The notes below the pieces were generated by a model. That model ran no database searches, was not told where the DNA came from, and saw only the letters and a program-made list of their open reading frames with translations. The position numbers and the translations under genes were made by a program. From NCBI RefSeq assembly GCF_005222205.1, contig NZ_CP032345.1:1181001-1245000 (forward strand): a DNA stretch of 64,000 bases, written 5' to 3'. Below are positions 33,068-42,272 of this stretch, piece after piece (the stretch's first letter is position 1; every line of letters starts with the position of its first letter). The stretch comes from Azospirillum brasilense (GTDB lineage: Bacteria; Pseudomonadota; Alphaproteobacteria; Azospirillales; Azospirillaceae).

Positions 33068-33904
33068 TCATTCCCCGGTCTGCAGCAGCGCCCCGCGCAC
33101 CCGCGCCTGATGGAAGGAATAGAGGAAGGCCGCCGTGCACAGCCCCATGAACAGCGCGTTCAAGCCCACCGCCCAGGCCAGATGGTCCCAGCGCATGGTG
33201 CCGTCGAACAGGATGGCGCGCATCCCCTCGAAGACGTGGGCGGAGGGCAGCGACAAGGCGACCCATTGCAGCCAGCCCGGCAGGACGCTGACCGGGTAGT
33301 AGACGGCGCTGACCGGGGCGAGCATGAAGACGACGATCCAGGCCAGCCCTTCCGCCCCCATGCCGTAGCGCAGGATCAGCGCGACAATGACCAGCCCCAG
33401 CGACCAGCCGAAGACGATCAGGTTGGCGAAGAAGCCGGCCAGCGGCAGCCCGAGGTCGAACAGCGAATAGCCGAACAGCGGGATCGCCAGCAGCGCCGCC
33501 GGGACGACGCCGATGACGGTGCGGATCAGGCTCATCCCGAACAGCGCCGCCACCCATTCGCCGGGGCGCAGCGGGCTGACGAAGAGGTGGCCGAGGTTGC
33601 GCGACCACATCTCCTCCAGGAAGGACACCGACACGCCGAGCTGGCCGCGGAACAGCACGTCCCACAGCAGCACCGCGCTGACCAGCACCCCCGCCCCCTG
33701 CGCCACCCAGGCGCTGGAGGAGGCCATGAACTGGTTGATGTAGCCCCACAGGATCATCTGCATGGTCGGCCAGTAGGCCAGCTCCAGGAAGCGCGGCCAG
33801 GAGCCACGCAGCAGGTACCAGTAGCGCAGCACCATCGCCCCGACCCGGCGCAGCGAGAAGGCCGGATTCGGGTGAACCATCGCAGCGGCGTCACTCGGCA
33901 GCAT
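33068..33904 (-). CDS. ABC-2 type transporter permease
   Basis: 278 residues with six or so membrane helices. The family blocks FLELAYWPTMQMILWGYINQ and FLEEMWSRNLGHLFVSPLRPGE are followed by LAPVSAVYYPVSVLPGWLQW, which identifies an ABC-2 exporter subunit. The start at 33904 is preceded by GGGAGG, and the gene overlaps the ATPase gene's end by 14 bp, so the pair is coupled. The substrate may be lipid-linked, drug or polysaccharide. The sequence does not decide. Confidence 0.9.
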   Translation of the reverse strand: MLPSDAAAMVHPNPAFSLRRVGAMVLRYWYLLRGSWPRFLELAYWPTMQMILWGYINQFMASSSAWVAQGAGVLVSAVLLWDVLFRGQLGVSVSFLEEMWSRNLGHLFVSPLRPGEWVAALFGMSLIRTVIGVVPAALLAIPLFGYSLFDLGLPLAGFFANLIVFGWSLGLVIVALILRYGMGAEGLAWIVVFMLAPVSAVYYPVSVLPGWLQWVALSLPSAHVFEGMRAILFDGTMRWDHLAWAVGLNALFMGLCTAAFLYSFHQARVRGALLQTGE

Positions 33905-34694
33905 CGGCGGCCTCCCGCCGGGCGTCTTCCCCGCCATTGGCGCGGTCGCGGGCGATGTCGAGGAACACGTCCTCCAGCGAGGTCCGGCCGTAGCGGGCGA
34001 GCAGCCCCGCCGGCGACCCGCGGTCGACGATCCGCCCCTGGCGCATCATCAGCACGTCGTCGCACATCCGCTCCACCTCCAGCATGTTGTGGGAGGCGAG
34101 CAGGATGGTGGCCCCCGACTCCAGGCGGTAGCGCTCCAGATAGGTGCGGATCCAGTCCGCCGTGTCGGGGTCGAGCGAGGCGGTCGGCTCGTCCAGCAGA
34201 AGAAGCTCCGGCCGGTTGAGCAGCGCCTTGGCCAGCGCCACCCGCGTCTTTTGCCCGGCTGACAGCCCGCCGGAGGGCCGCTCCAGGAAGCGCGTCAGCT
34301 CCAGATGTTCGGCCAGCTCCTCGACCCGCCGCTTCACCCCCTTCAGCCCGTAGAGATGGCCGTAGACGGTCAGGTTCTCCCGCACGGTCAGCCGGTGCGG
34401 CAGCTCCACGTAGGGGGAGGAGAAGTTCATGCGGGGCAGCGCCGCGTGGCGGTGGCGCACCATGTCCACGCCCAGCACCTCCACCGTGCCAGAGGTCGGC
34501 AGCAGCAGCCCGAGCAGCATGGAGATGGTCGTCGTCTTGCCGGCCCCGTTGCCGCCGAGAAGCCCGGTGACCGACCCCGCCGCGACGGTGAAGGAAATGC
34601 CGTCCACGGCGGTGACCTCGCCGGACCGGACGGTGCCGTAGCGTTTGGTCAGGTTCACGGCCCGGATGGCGTGCTGTTTTGCGCATTGATCCAT
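33891..34694 (-). CDS. ABC transporter ATP-binding protein
   Basis: 267 residues. Walker A is GGNGAGKTT, the signature is LSAGQKTR (the usual SGGQ altered to SAGQ), Walker B is LLLLDEPTASLD, and the switch His is in LLASHN. A C-terminal tail (SLEDVFLDIARD) is typical of ABC-2 exporter ATPases. It pairs with the permease encoded next. The start MDQCAKQ at 34694 follows the divergent gap to the RegB-like kinase. Confidence 0.93.
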   Translation of the reverse strand: MDQCAKQHAIRAVNLTKRYGTVRSGEVTAVDGISFTVAAGSVTGLLGGNGAGKTTTISMLLGLLLPTSGTVEVLGVDMVRHRHAALPRMNFSSPYVELPHRLTVRENLTVYGHLYGLKGVKRRVEELAEHLELTRFLERPSGGLSAGQKTRVALAKALLNRPELLLLDEPTASLDPDTADWIRTYLERYRLESGATILLASHNMLEVERMCDDVLMMRQGRIVDRGSPAGLLARYGRTSLEDVFLDIARDRANGGEDARREAADAAE

Positions 34695-34803
34695 AGGCGG
34701 AGAATATGGCCGCTTGGCGCGCAAACGCCAGAGTGGCAAAACAGCACCCAGCCATTCGATGTGACGCCGCGGGAAGAGCGGCCTTGCCGGAAAGTCCGTC
34801 CCC

Positions 34804-36144
34804 ATGACCGTCGGTTCCGCAACCGCCGCCGCCTCCCTTCGCCACGCCATGACCCACGCCGGCCGGCCGGGTCCGGCCCAGTGGACCAACCTGGACGGGC
34901 GCGTCACGCTGCGCACCCTGATCCTGATCCGCTGGATCGCCGTGATCGGGCAACTCGCCACCGTGGCGACGGTGCAGCTCGTCATGGGCTTCCCATTGCC
35001 GCTGGGGCCGGTGCTGGCGGCCATCGGGGCCTCGGTCCTGCTGAACCTCGTGGCGATGGCCCAGCGCGGCGGGCGGCTGCGGCTGGCCGACCGCGACGCC
35101 GCGCTCTACCTCGGCTACGACATGCTGCAGCTCACGCTGCTGCTCTATCTGACCGGCGGCCTCGCCAACCCCTTCGCCATCCTGCTGCTCGCCCCGATGA
35201 CGGTGGCCGCGGCGATCCTGTCGCGCTACAGCGTGGTTCTGCTGACCGGGCTCAACCTCGTCTGCCTGACCGTGCTGGCGCTGTGGCACTTCCCGCTGCC
35301 CTGGCCGGAGCCGATGCCGTCGGTCGCCCCGCTCTACGCCTTCGGCATCTGGCTGTCGCTGTCGGTGTCGGCCGGCTTCATCAGCGGCTACGTCTTCCGC
35401 GTGGCCGAGGAGGCGCGGCGCTTCGCCAACGCCCTGTCGGCCTCGCAGGTGGCGCTGGCGCGCGAGCAGCGGCTGTCCTCGCTGGGCGCCCTGGCCGCCG
35501 CGGCCGCGCACGAGCTGGGGTCGCCGCTCGGCACCATCGCGGTGGTGGCGAAGGAGCTCCTGCACGACATGCCGCCGAACAGCCCCTACACCGAGGACGT
35601 CGCCCTGCTGCAAAGCCAGGTGATGCGCTGCCGCGAAATCCTGGCGGAGCTGGCCCGCAAGCCGGAGGCCGACGGCGGCGACCCGTTCGAGCGGCTGCCG
35701 CTGACCGCGCTGGTGGAGGCGGCGGGCGCGCCGCACCGGCTGGGCCACATCCAGTTCACGGTCGAGCGCAGCGACGGCTCCGTGGGGGAGGAACCGATCG
35801 TCCGCCGCAGCCCGGAGATCATCCATGGTCTGGGCAACTTCATCCAGAACGCCCACCAGTTCGCCGGCGGACGGGTGACGGTCGCCGCCTCCTGGGACGC
35901 CAAGTCCGCGACCGTCGTGGTGATGGACGACGGGCCGGGCTATCCCGCCCATCTGCTGAGCCGCATCGGCGAGCCCTACCTGTCCGCAAGAAGCGAGCGG
36001 TCGGGCCATATGGGGCTGGGAATCTTTATTGCACAAACGCTGCTAGAGAAAACGGGCGCCCTTGTAGCCTTTAGCAATAACCGTAGCGGCGGCGCGCGAG
36101 TTGTCGTACGTTGGGACCGTGGTGTCTTAGAACCAGAGGACTAG
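34804..36144 (+). CDS. RegB/PrrB/ActS-type redox sensor histidine kinase
   Basis: 446 residues with about six N-terminal membrane helices (about 40-200). The quinone-site motif TGGLANPFAILLLAP is present. The H-box is AAAAHELGSPLGT (phospho-acceptor His), close to the redox-active Cys in QVMRCREIL. The N-box NFIQNAHQF and the G-boxes DDGPGYP and GHMGLGIFIA complete the kinase. RegB senses quinone and thiol redox state and phosphorylates RegA, which controls respiration, nitrogen fixation and related genes. The response-regulator gene starts 2 bp after its stop. No senC lies next to it. Confidence 0.94.
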   Translation: MTVGSATAAASLRHAMTHAGRPGPAQWTNLDGRVTLRTLILIRWIAVIGQLATVATVQLVMGFPLPLGPVLAAIGASVLLNLVAMAQRGGRLRLADRDAALYLGYDMLQLTLLLYLTGGLANPFAILLLAPMTVAAAILSRYSVVLLTGLNLVCLTVLALWHFPLPWPEPMPSVAPLYAFGIWLSLSVSAGFISGYVFRVAEEARRFANALSASQVALAREQRLSSLGALAAAAAHELGSPLGTIAVVAKELLHDMPPNSPYTEDVALLQSQVMRCREILAELARKPEADGGDPFERLPLTALVEAAGAPHRLGHIQFTVERSDGSVGEEPIVRRSPEIIHGLGNFIQNAHQFAGGRVTVAASWDAKSATVVVMDDGPGYPAHLLSRIGEPYLSARSERSGHMGLGIFIAQTLLEKTGALVAFSNNRSGGARVVVRWDRGVLEPED

Positions 36145-36146
36145 TG

Positions 36147-36743
36147 GTGGATAGCGCGATGACCACGGACGAGAGTCCAACGGGCGAAACCGCCAAGCTG
36201 ACGTTCACGGGTGACGTTACCCGCAGCCTCCTCATCGTCGACGACGACGCGCCTTTCCGAACCCGCCTCGCGCGCGCCATGGAAAAGCGCGGTTTCAACG
36301 TGGTGGCCGTGGACAGCGTGCAGCTCGGCATCGACGTCGCCCAGGAATCGGCGCCGGCCTTCGCGGTGGTCGACCTGCGGCTGGCCGACGGCAGCGGCCT
36401 GGACGTGGTCAAGACCCTGCGCGACGCCCGCCCCGACGCCCGCATCGTCATGCTGACCGGCTACGGCAACATCGCCACGGCGGTGGCCGCGGTGAAGGCC
36501 GGCGCGGTGGACTACCTGCCGAAGCCGGCGGACGCCGACGCCGTGGAATCCGCCCTGCTGGCCGACGGCCGCCCGCTGCCCTCCCCGCCGGAGAACCCGA
36601 TGTCCGCCGACCGCGTGCGGTGGGAGCACATCCAGCGGGTGTTCGAGCAGTGCGACCGCAACGTCTCCGAAACCGCCCGCCGGCTGAAGATGCACCGCCG
36701 TACCCTGCAGCGCATCCTGAACAAGCACGCCCCGCGCGGCTGA
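36147..36743 (+). CDS. RegA/PrrA/ActR-type response regulator
   Basis: 198 residues. The receiver domain has the acidic pair in LLIVDDDAPF, the phospho-acceptor Asp in FAVVDLRLADG, Thr in VMLTGYG and Lys in DYLPKPAD. The C-terminal Fis-type helix-turn-helix (CDRNVSETARRLKMHRRTLQ) is nearly invariant in this family. It forms the redox pair with the preceding kinase. GTG 36147 is chosen because AGAGGA lies 6 nt before it. ATG 36159 would be too far from that site. A strong terminator follows. Confidence 0.94.
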   Translation: MDSAMTTDESPTGETAKLTFTGDVTRSLLIVDDDAPFRTRLARAMEKRGFNVVAVDSVQLGIDVAQESAPAFAVVDLRLADGSGLDVVKTLRDARPDARIVMLTGYGNIATAVAAVKAGAVDYLPKPADADAVESALLADGRPLPSPPENPMSADRVRWEHIQRVFEQCDRNVSETARRLKMHRRTLQRILNKHAPRG

Positions 36744-36759
36744 TCCGTCTCCTTCCGAC

Positions 36760-36805
36760 ACGACAACGCCCCCTCTCCACAGCGGTGAGGGGGCGTTGTC
36801 GTTTC
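36760..36805. terminator. Strong terminator after the RegA-like gene
   Basis: A 16-bp perfect stem (36760-36775 with 36787-36802, arm ACGACAACGCCCCCTC) is followed by TTTC on the plus strand. It lies between convergent genes, so it may also serve the EamA gene on the minus strand. Confidence 0.88.
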
Positions 36806-36820
36806 ATGGCCCGGCCGGCC

Positions 36821-37789
36821 TTACGCCGGTGCCGGTTGCCGCGCGGCCTCCGGGGACGGCGGCTTCGGGCGGTGTGCCGCGACGCAGGACAGAACGCTGC
36901 CGGTCACGCAGACGAGGGCGGCAAGCTCCATCCCCGTCGGCAGCCGCTGCTCCCACAGGAAGCCGTAGAGCAGAGCGAACAGGGTTTCGAACAGGATCAT
37001 CTGACCGACCAGGGTCAGCGGCAGCAGCCGGCTCATCCGGTTCCAGAGGGCGTTGCCGACGATGGAGGCGAGGATGGCCACGCCGGTCACCACGGCGGCG
37101 AAGCGCAGCCAGTCCCCGGCGGCGTGGCCGATCGGGGCGAACAGGAAGGCGGGAACCGCGAGCAGCAACGCCTGCGCGCCGGTCACCACGCCGGTCAGCA
37201 GGCTCCAGTCATGCGCCGAGACGTGGCCGAGCCGGGCGAGCCAGCGGCTGTTGCCCACGGCGTAGACCGTCCAGGAGACGAGCGCGCCGACCGCGCAGAG
37301 CAACCCGGTCATCCCGGCCATCGGCATCCCCGTTTTGGTGTCACCCAACGCGTCGCCCAGCGATTGCCAGCCGATGCACAGGATGCCGGCCGCGCCGAGC
37401 AGCAGCGACGGCAGAAGCTTCCGGACGGGAACCGCCCCATGATCCCGGCTGCCGATGACGGTGACCGCGACCGGCAGGAAGCCGATCACCAGCGAGGTCA
37501 TCGCCATCCCGCCCAACTGAACGGCGTTGGCCAGCAGGGCGTAGTAGAGGATGTTGCCGAGCAGGCTCAGCCACGCCAGCGCCCACCACTCGCGCCGGCC
37601 GAACCCGGCGCACAGGGTGCGCCAGCGCGGCAGCACGAGCAGGACGGCAAACAGGCCGTAGGCGAGGTAGCGCCCGGCGGCGAGCTGAAGCGGCGTGAAG
37701 GCCGACGCCAGTTCCGGGGCGAGGAAGACCAGCCCCCACAAGGCCCCCGCGACGATGCCGCAGGCGATCCCCAACCACGTCGTGCCCAT
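36821..37789 (-). CDS. EamA/DMT-superfamily transporter
   Basis: 322 residues with about ten membrane helices, beginning MGTTWLGIACGIVAGALWGLVFLAP. Two EamA repeats are visible. The closing segment QMILFETLFALLYGFLWEQRLP is typical. ATG 37789 is preceded by GGGAGCAAGG. A TTG 12 bp upstream is in frame but less likely. The gene follows an AraC-type regulator by 70 bp on the same strand, so its expression is probably under that regulator. The substrate is unknown. Confidence 0.9.
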   Translation of the reverse strand: MGTTWLGIACGIVAGALWGLVFLAPELASAFTPLQLAAGRYLAYGLFAVLLVLPRWRTLCAGFGRREWWALAWLSLLGNILYYALLANAVQLGGMAMTSLVIGFLPVAVTVIGSRDHGAVPVRKLLPSLLLGAAGILCIGWQSLGDALGDTKTGMPMAGMTGLLCAVGALVSWTVYAVGNSRWLARLGHVSAHDWSLLTGVVTGAQALLLAVPAFLFAPIGHAAGDWLRFAAVVTGVAILASIVGNALWNRMSRLLPLTLVGQMILFETLFALLYGFLWEQRLPTGMELAALVCVTGSVLSCVAAHRPKPPSPEAARQPAPA

Positions 37790-37859
37790 CCTTGCTCCCA
37801 ACCCTCACTGGTTTGCGGGGTGAGGATGGCATGGGACGCGGCGGTGGTCTTGTCCCGGG

Positions 37860-38618
37860 CTACGGACTTTTGTGCCGGGTCTCGCGGCTTTGGCGCCGGT
37901 AGGCCGCGGGGGTCAAACCGGTGGCCCGCCGCATCGCCCGTGTGAACGCGCTCTGGTCGGCGTAGCCGGTGCGGTAGGCGATCTCCGCGATCGGCAGCTC
38001 CGACCGCGCGAGCCACTCGCACGCCCGCTTCAGCCGGACCTCCGCCAGCCACGCGCGCGGGGTGGTGTCCAGTTCGGCGCGGAACAGGGCGTGCAGCCGG
38101 CTGACGCTGAGGCAGGCCCGCTCGGCCATCGTCTCGGCGGTCCACGGCTTGGCGAGGTCGGGCTCGACCACGGCCAGCAGGGTTCCGAGCCGCGACCGGG
38201 GCCGCGCGGGTTCCTCGGCGAGCGCGTCGAGCAGCAGGGGCACCCAGAGACGGAGGGTGTCCGCCGACACGCCGCCGCTGTCCAGCATCAGGCCCATGTA
38301 GTCGATCAGCTTGCCGGCCACCGGGGTCAGCGCGACGAAGGGATGGCGGATCAGCCGGTCGCCGACCGCCGGTTCCAGGACAACCGGGTCGAGATCCAGG
38401 ATGAGCGAGCGGTTCGGCCCGTCGCTCGCCTGGGTGTGCGGGGAGCCGGCTTCGACGAACGCCGCCCGGCACGGCCCGAGACGGCCGCCCTTCCCGGCGA
38501 TGTCGATCTCCAGGGCGCCGTTCAACGGCAGAACGAGCTGAGCGAAATCGTGCCGGTGGGCGCTGTGCGCCGCCCCGTAGCTGCGGACATCGATGCTGAG
38601 TCGCGGCGATGTGGACAT
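37860..38618 (-). CDS. AraC-family transcriptional regulator
   Basis: 252 residues. An N-terminal cupin-like sensor domain (HSAHRHDFAQLVLPLNGALE, about residues 18-100) is followed by the two HTH motifs of the AraC DNA-binding domain: AERACLSVSRLHALFRAELD and IAEIAYRTGYADQSAFTRAM, ending GLTPAAYRRQ. It probably senses a small molecule and activates the downstream EamA exporter gene. The start at 38618 has AAAGG close by. The longer frame to 38966 is not supported. Confidence 0.92.
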   Translation of the reverse strand: MSTSPRLSIDVRSYGAAHSAHRHDFAQLVLPLNGALEIDIAGKGGRLGPCRAAFVEAGSPHTQASDGPNRSLILDLDPVVLEPAVGDRLIRHPFVALTPVAGKLIDYMGLMLDSGGVSADTLRLWVPLLLDALAEEPARPRSRLGTLLAVVEPDLAKPWTAETMAERACLSVSRLHALFRAELDTTPRAWLAEVRLKRACEWLARSELPIAEIAYRTGYADQSAFTRAMRRATGLTPAAYRRQSRETRHKSP

Positions 38619-38698
38619 CACCTTTCTATAACCGAAACCCGGCGCGCCGGCCACCCGCCGAAAGGGGCGGCGGGGGCGCGGCGCTCCGCCCCCGTCCC

Positions 38699-38890
38699 TC
38701 ACTTCTTGACCGGACAGCTTCGCACGCCGAACAGGGTGTAGGCCGGGCAGAAGCCGACCACCGCGGTCAGTAGCGGGACGAGGCCGACCCAGCCCCAGGG
38801 GGTCTGCGGACCGACGAAGACGAGGGCGATCAGGACGAGGCCGACGATGGCGCGCAGCGCGCGGTCGATGGTGCCGACGTTGACGGGCAT
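38699..38890 (-). CDS. DUF2892 (YgaP-like) small membrane protein
   Basis: 63 residues with two membrane helices. The N-terminal VNVGTIDRALRAIVGLVLI and the C-terminal VVGFCPAYTLFGVRSCPVKK (two conserved cysteines) are diagnostic of DUF2892. It lies 72 bp downstream of a Crp/Fnr-type regulator on the same strand, a pairing common in proteobacteria and often linked to sulfur or redox stress. The function is unproven. Confidence 0.9.
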   Translation of the reverse strand: MPVNVGTIDRALRAIVGLVLIALVFVGPQTPWGWVGLVPLLTAVVGFCPAYTLFGVRSCPVKK

Positions 38891-38962
38891 GGATGCACCT
38901 TTGGATTTGGGTGGGTGGTGCGCCCATCCAAGCCCGTTTCCGCCCGCCGGTCTGTGACTCCG

Positions 38963-39655
38963 TCACACCCCGTCCGTGCGCTCCAGCGCCAGCAGCGCCT
39001 CGGGATCGCGCACCCCGACGCGGCCGCGCGACAGCTCCACGAGGCCCCGCCGCTCGAACTCCTTCAACTGGCGGCTGACCACCTCGCGCGCCGTGCCCAG
39101 CTCGACGGCGAGCGTCTGGTGGGTGGTGTCCAGCCCGCCGCGCGCGTCGCGGTGATCGACCAGGAAACGGGCCAGCCGCAGGTCGATGCGCCCGAAGGCC
39201 ACCTCCTCCACCAGCATCATCATGCCGAGCAGCCGCGTGCCGAAGGAGGCGAAGACGAAGTCGCGGAACGGCGCGGAGCGCGCCAGCAGCTCATGGAAGG
39301 CCCCCGCCCCGAGCGCGATGGCGTCGAGGTCGGTTTCGGCCACGCCCTCGGCGCTGTAGTCGGCGCGCGTCATCAGGCAGGCGGTGGTCAGGATGCAGGT
39401 CTCGCCCGCCCCGACGCGGTAGAGGACGATTTCCCGCCCGGTCTCGGCGGTCATCTGCACCCGCACCGTTCCGTCCAGCAGCATGAGAAAATTGTGGCAC
39501 AGGCTGCCGATGCGGAACAGCACCGTGCCGCGCGGCACCGCCATCCGGGTTCCCTGGGCGCGCAAAAGGGCCCGCGCGTCGGGCTCCAGGGCGGACAGGG
39601 CCGGGAACGCGCCCGCCCAGTCGGCGTCAGTCTTTTCAGCATGTTGCGGCAGCAT
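38963..39655 (-). CDS. Crp/Fnr-family transcriptional regulator
   Basis: 230 residues. The cyclic-nucleotide-type sensor domain spans about residues 20-140 (GTVLFRIGSLCHNFLMLLDG), followed by a dimer helix. The winged HTH is TLAVELGTAREVVSRQLKEF. The N-terminal Fe-S cysteine cluster of FNR is missing. A GETCILTTACLM segment in the sensor holds two cysteines, which could be redox-active. AGGGGG before ATG 39655 sets the start. It probably controls the DUF2892 gene downstream, and it is divergent from the polysaccharide locus. Confidence 0.92.
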   Translation of the reverse strand: MLPQHAEKTDADWAGAFPALSALEPDARALLRAQGTRMAVPRGTVLFRIGSLCHNFLMLLDGTVRVQMTAETGREIVLYRVGAGETCILTTACLMTRADYSAEGVAETDLDAIALGAGAFHELLARSAPFRDFVFASFGTRLLGMMMLVEEVAFGRIDLRLARFLVDHRDARGGLDTTHQTLAVELGTAREVVSRQLKEFERRGLVELSRGRVGVRDPEALLALERTDGV

Positions 39656-39842
39656 GCCCAGCCCCCTTCGATCGGCGATGACCATTATCCGCGAAGGGGC
39701 ATCCCCGGTCCACCCCGCCGACCGCCCAACCCAATGGCGACTCCGGGGAGGGGTACCCAATGAGCGTGTCTTCCCCACCATATGCCCTCCGGGCAGCATG
39801 AAACGGCCGGACGGTCGATGACGTTCTAGGCACCGTAACGCC

Positions 39843-39862
39843 CCGAACGGGGTGCCGTTCGG
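39843..39862 (+). promoter_or_regulatory. Leader hairpin before the BY-kinase gene
   Basis: CCGAACGG, GGTG, CCGTTCGG: a perfect 8-bp stem ending 6 bp before the Shine-Dalgarno AGGAGG of the BY-kinase gene. It could modulate translation initiation or mRNA stability. There is no T-run, so it is not a terminator. Confidence 0.5.
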
Positions 39863-39881
39863 CATGCGAGGAGGACCCGCT

Positions 39882-42155
39882 TTGGCGACCCAGGACATTC
39901 AGGATCAACCCCAGCGGCGGCAATCGGCACCGGTCCCGGGACCGGTCTCGTTCGACCTGTCGACCGCGGCGGCCAGCGCGGTGCGCCGCACCACCGGCAT
40001 GCTGCTGCGCCACAAGCTGCTGATCGGGACGGTGATCGTGCTGGGGACGGGCATCGCGGGTCTCGTCGCCCTGCGCATGACGCCGCTCTACACCGCCCAG
40101 ACCCTGATCATGGTGGAGCACCGCAAGAACCAGGTGATGAACTACCAGGAGGTCGTCTCCGGCCTCTCGACGGAACTGGGCGCCCTGCAGAGCGAGGTGG
40201 CGATCCTCAAATCCCCCGCCTTCGCCGAGAAGGTGGTCGACAAGCTCGGCCTGATGAACGACCCGGAGTTCAACGCGGCGCTGCGGCCCGAGCAGACCAA
40301 CTGGTTCTATTATCTGAACCCGAAAAACTGGGTGCCCGACTCCTGGTGGAACAGCGCCCGCGGCGACCGGCCCGAGATCACGCTGAGCCCGGAGGAGAAG
40401 ACAGCCAACGAGCGGACCTCGGTCGTCAACAGCTTCATCGAAAATCTGGCGGTGCGCCCGCAGGGCCGCTCCTACGTCATCGCCGTGGACTTCGACAGCG
40501 AGGACCCGCGCAAGGCCTCGCTCATCGCCAACACCATCGGCGAGATGTACCTCGTCGACCAGCTGGACGAGAAGTTCAAGGCGGCCAAGCGCGCCACCGC
40601 CTGGCTGGAGGAGCGCATCACCGAGCTGCGCCGCGAGGCCAAGACGACCGGCGAGGCGGCGGAGAAGTACCGCGCCGAAAGCGGCCTGACCAACGCCAAC
40701 GGCGAAACCACCCTGATCGCCCAGCAGCTGGCCGAGCTGAACACCAGCTACGTCCTGGCCCGCACCAAGCGGCAGGAGGCGGAGGCCAAGCTGCGCGAGG
40801 TGTCCACCCTGGCGCAGAGCCCGCGCGGCGTCTCGGCCATCGGCGACGTGCTCGGCTCCCCCCTGATCCAGGCGCTGCGCCAGCAGGAGGTCGAGCTTCA
40901 GCGCAAGATCGCCGACGCCGCCAACAAGTACGGCGCCCGCCACCCGACGCTGACCGCGCTGCAGAGCGAGCTGCGCGACCTGCAGGGCCAGATCAAGGCC
41001 GACGTGGGCCGCATCGTCCAGAACCTGAGCAACGAGGTGGAGCTGGAGCGCGGGCGCGAGGCCGCCCTGAAGGCCAACCTCGACCAGCTCCAGGCCCAGC
41101 GCAACCAGCAGCAGGAATCCAACGTCACACTGCGCACGCTGGAGCGCGACGCCGAGACCTCGCAGACCATGTACGAGGCGATGCTGACGCGCTTCCAGGA
41201 GATCGCCGGCCAGACCGAGATCCAGCAGCCCGACGCCCGCATCGTGTCGGAGGCGGCGATTCCCCTGAACCCGTCGCAGCCCAACAAGAAGATGATCGTT
41301 CTGCTGGCCCTGATCGCCTCGGCCACGCTGGGCGTTCTGCTGGCGATGCTGCGCGAGCAGTCGGAGCGCGGCTTCCGCAGCCCGCACCAGTTCGAATCGG
41401 CGACCGGCGTGCGCTCGCTGGGCATCGTCCCGGCCATCGGCCGCCGCCGCCGCGGGACCTCGCCCGCCGCCTACGCCATCGACAAGCCGATGTCGGCCTT
41501 CGCCGAGGCGATGCAGAACCTTCGCACCACGCTGCTGCTCGCTAACCCGGACGGCCACCAGCGGGTGATCCTGTTCAGCTCCTCCGTCCCCGGCGAGGGC
41601 AAGAGTTCGATCGCCGCGGCCTTCGCCCGCATCTGCGCCAACGCCGGCCAGAAGACGATCATCCTGGACTGCGACATGCGCCGCAAGGGCCTGCACCCGA
41701 TGCTGGGGCTGGAGAACCGGCACGGGCTGTACGAGGTGCTGTCCGGCGAATGCGCGCCGAACGAGGTGATCCAGACCGACCCGCGCACCGGCCTGCATTT
41801 CATCGCCTCCGGCCGCGGCTCCGCCCTGCCGCAGGACATGCTGGGCTCCAGCCGGATGCACCAGCTCATCTCGCGGCTGGCGCTGGAGTATGACCGGGTG
41901 ATCCTGGACAGCCCGCCGGTGCTGGCGGTGTCGGAGGGCAAGCTGCTGGCGGCGCTGGCCGACCAGACGGTCTTCATCGTGCACTGGGGCAGGACCAAGC
42001 GGGAGACCGCCATGGCCGGGCTGAAGGAGATCGTCGAGGCGGGCGGCGAGGTTGTCGGGGTCCTGTTCTCCCAGGTCGATATCCGCCGCCACGCCCAATA
42101 CGAGTTCCCGGACAGCGGGCGCTACCACGGTTACCGCCGCTACTACGCGAACTGA
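39882..42155 (+). CDS. Polysaccharide co-polymerase/BY-type tyrosine kinase (Wzc/ExoP-like)
   Basis: 757 residues. A Wzz-like domain with first membrane helix (about residues 48-66) is followed by a long periplasmic coiled coil (about 190-450) and a second helix (IVLLALIASATLGVLLAML). The cytosolic kinase follows: Walker A VPGEGKSS (Gly571-Ser575), Walker A' ILDCDMRRKG and Walker B ILDSPPVL. The C-terminus has a tyrosine cluster (YEFPDSGRYHGYRRYYAN) for autophosphorylation. It controls polymer length and export in Wzy-dependent pathways. TTG 39882 is the likely start because AGGAGG lies 7 nt upstream. ATG 39864 is the alternative. Confidence 0.93.
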   Translation: MATQDIQDQPQRRQSAPVPGPVSFDLSTAAASAVRRTTGMLLRHKLLIGTVIVLGTGIAGLVALRMTPLYTAQTLIMVEHRKNQVMNYQEVVSGLSTELGALQSEVAILKSPAFAEKVVDKLGLMNDPEFNAALRPEQTNWFYYLNPKNWVPDSWWNSARGDRPEITLSPEEKTANERTSVVNSFIENLAVRPQGRSYVIAVDFDSEDPRKASLIANTIGEMYLVDQLDEKFKAAKRATAWLEERITELRREAKTTGEAAEKYRAESGLTNANGETTLIAQQLAELNTSYVLARTKRQEAEAKLREVSTLAQSPRGVSAIGDVLGSPLIQALRQQEVELQRKIADAANKYGARHPTLTALQSELRDLQGQIKADVGRIVQNLSNEVELERGREAALKANLDQLQAQRNQQQESNVTLRTLERDAETSQTMYEAMLTRFQEIAGQTEIQQPDARIVSEAAIPLNPSQPNKKMIVLLALIASATLGVLLAMLREQSERGFRSPHQFESATGVRSLGIVPAIGRRRRGTSPAAYAIDKPMSAFAEAMQNLRTTLLLANPDGHQRVILFSSSVPGEGKSSIAAAFARICANAGQKTIILDCDMRRKGLHPMLGLENRHGLYEVLSGECAPNEVIQTDPRTGLHFIASGRGSALPQDMLGSSRMHQLISRLALEYDRVILDSPPVLAVSEGKLLAALADQTVFIVHWGRTKRETAMAGLKEIVEAGGEVVGVLFSQVDIRRHAQYEFPDSGRYHGYRRYYAN

Positions 42156-42187
42156 CGGCGGCGCCTGAGAGAAGCGACGGTTTCGGG

Positions 42188-42236
42188 CCCCCACCCAACC
42201 CTCCCCCGCTTTGCAGGGGGAGGTCGGGAGGGGGGC
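42188..42236. repeat. GC-rich palindrome between BY-kinase and flippase genes
   Basis: CCCTCCCCCGC, TTTGC, then AGGGGGAGG, enclosed by an outer CCCCCACCC and GGGAGGGGGG. It belongs to the family at 15730, 31646, 31801 and 58376, in opposite orientation to the last two. It could attenuate transcription into the flippase gene. Confidence 0.75.
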
Positions 42237-42272
42237 TCCGACACGACACGCCCACACACCCGCAAAGACCAA

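Noticed and set aside
39656..39881. FNR-type binding site (TTGAT-N4-ATCAA) for the adjacent Crp/Fnr gene
   Set aside because: No dyad of this form is present in the divergent region. Only the leader hairpin at 39843-39862 was found.
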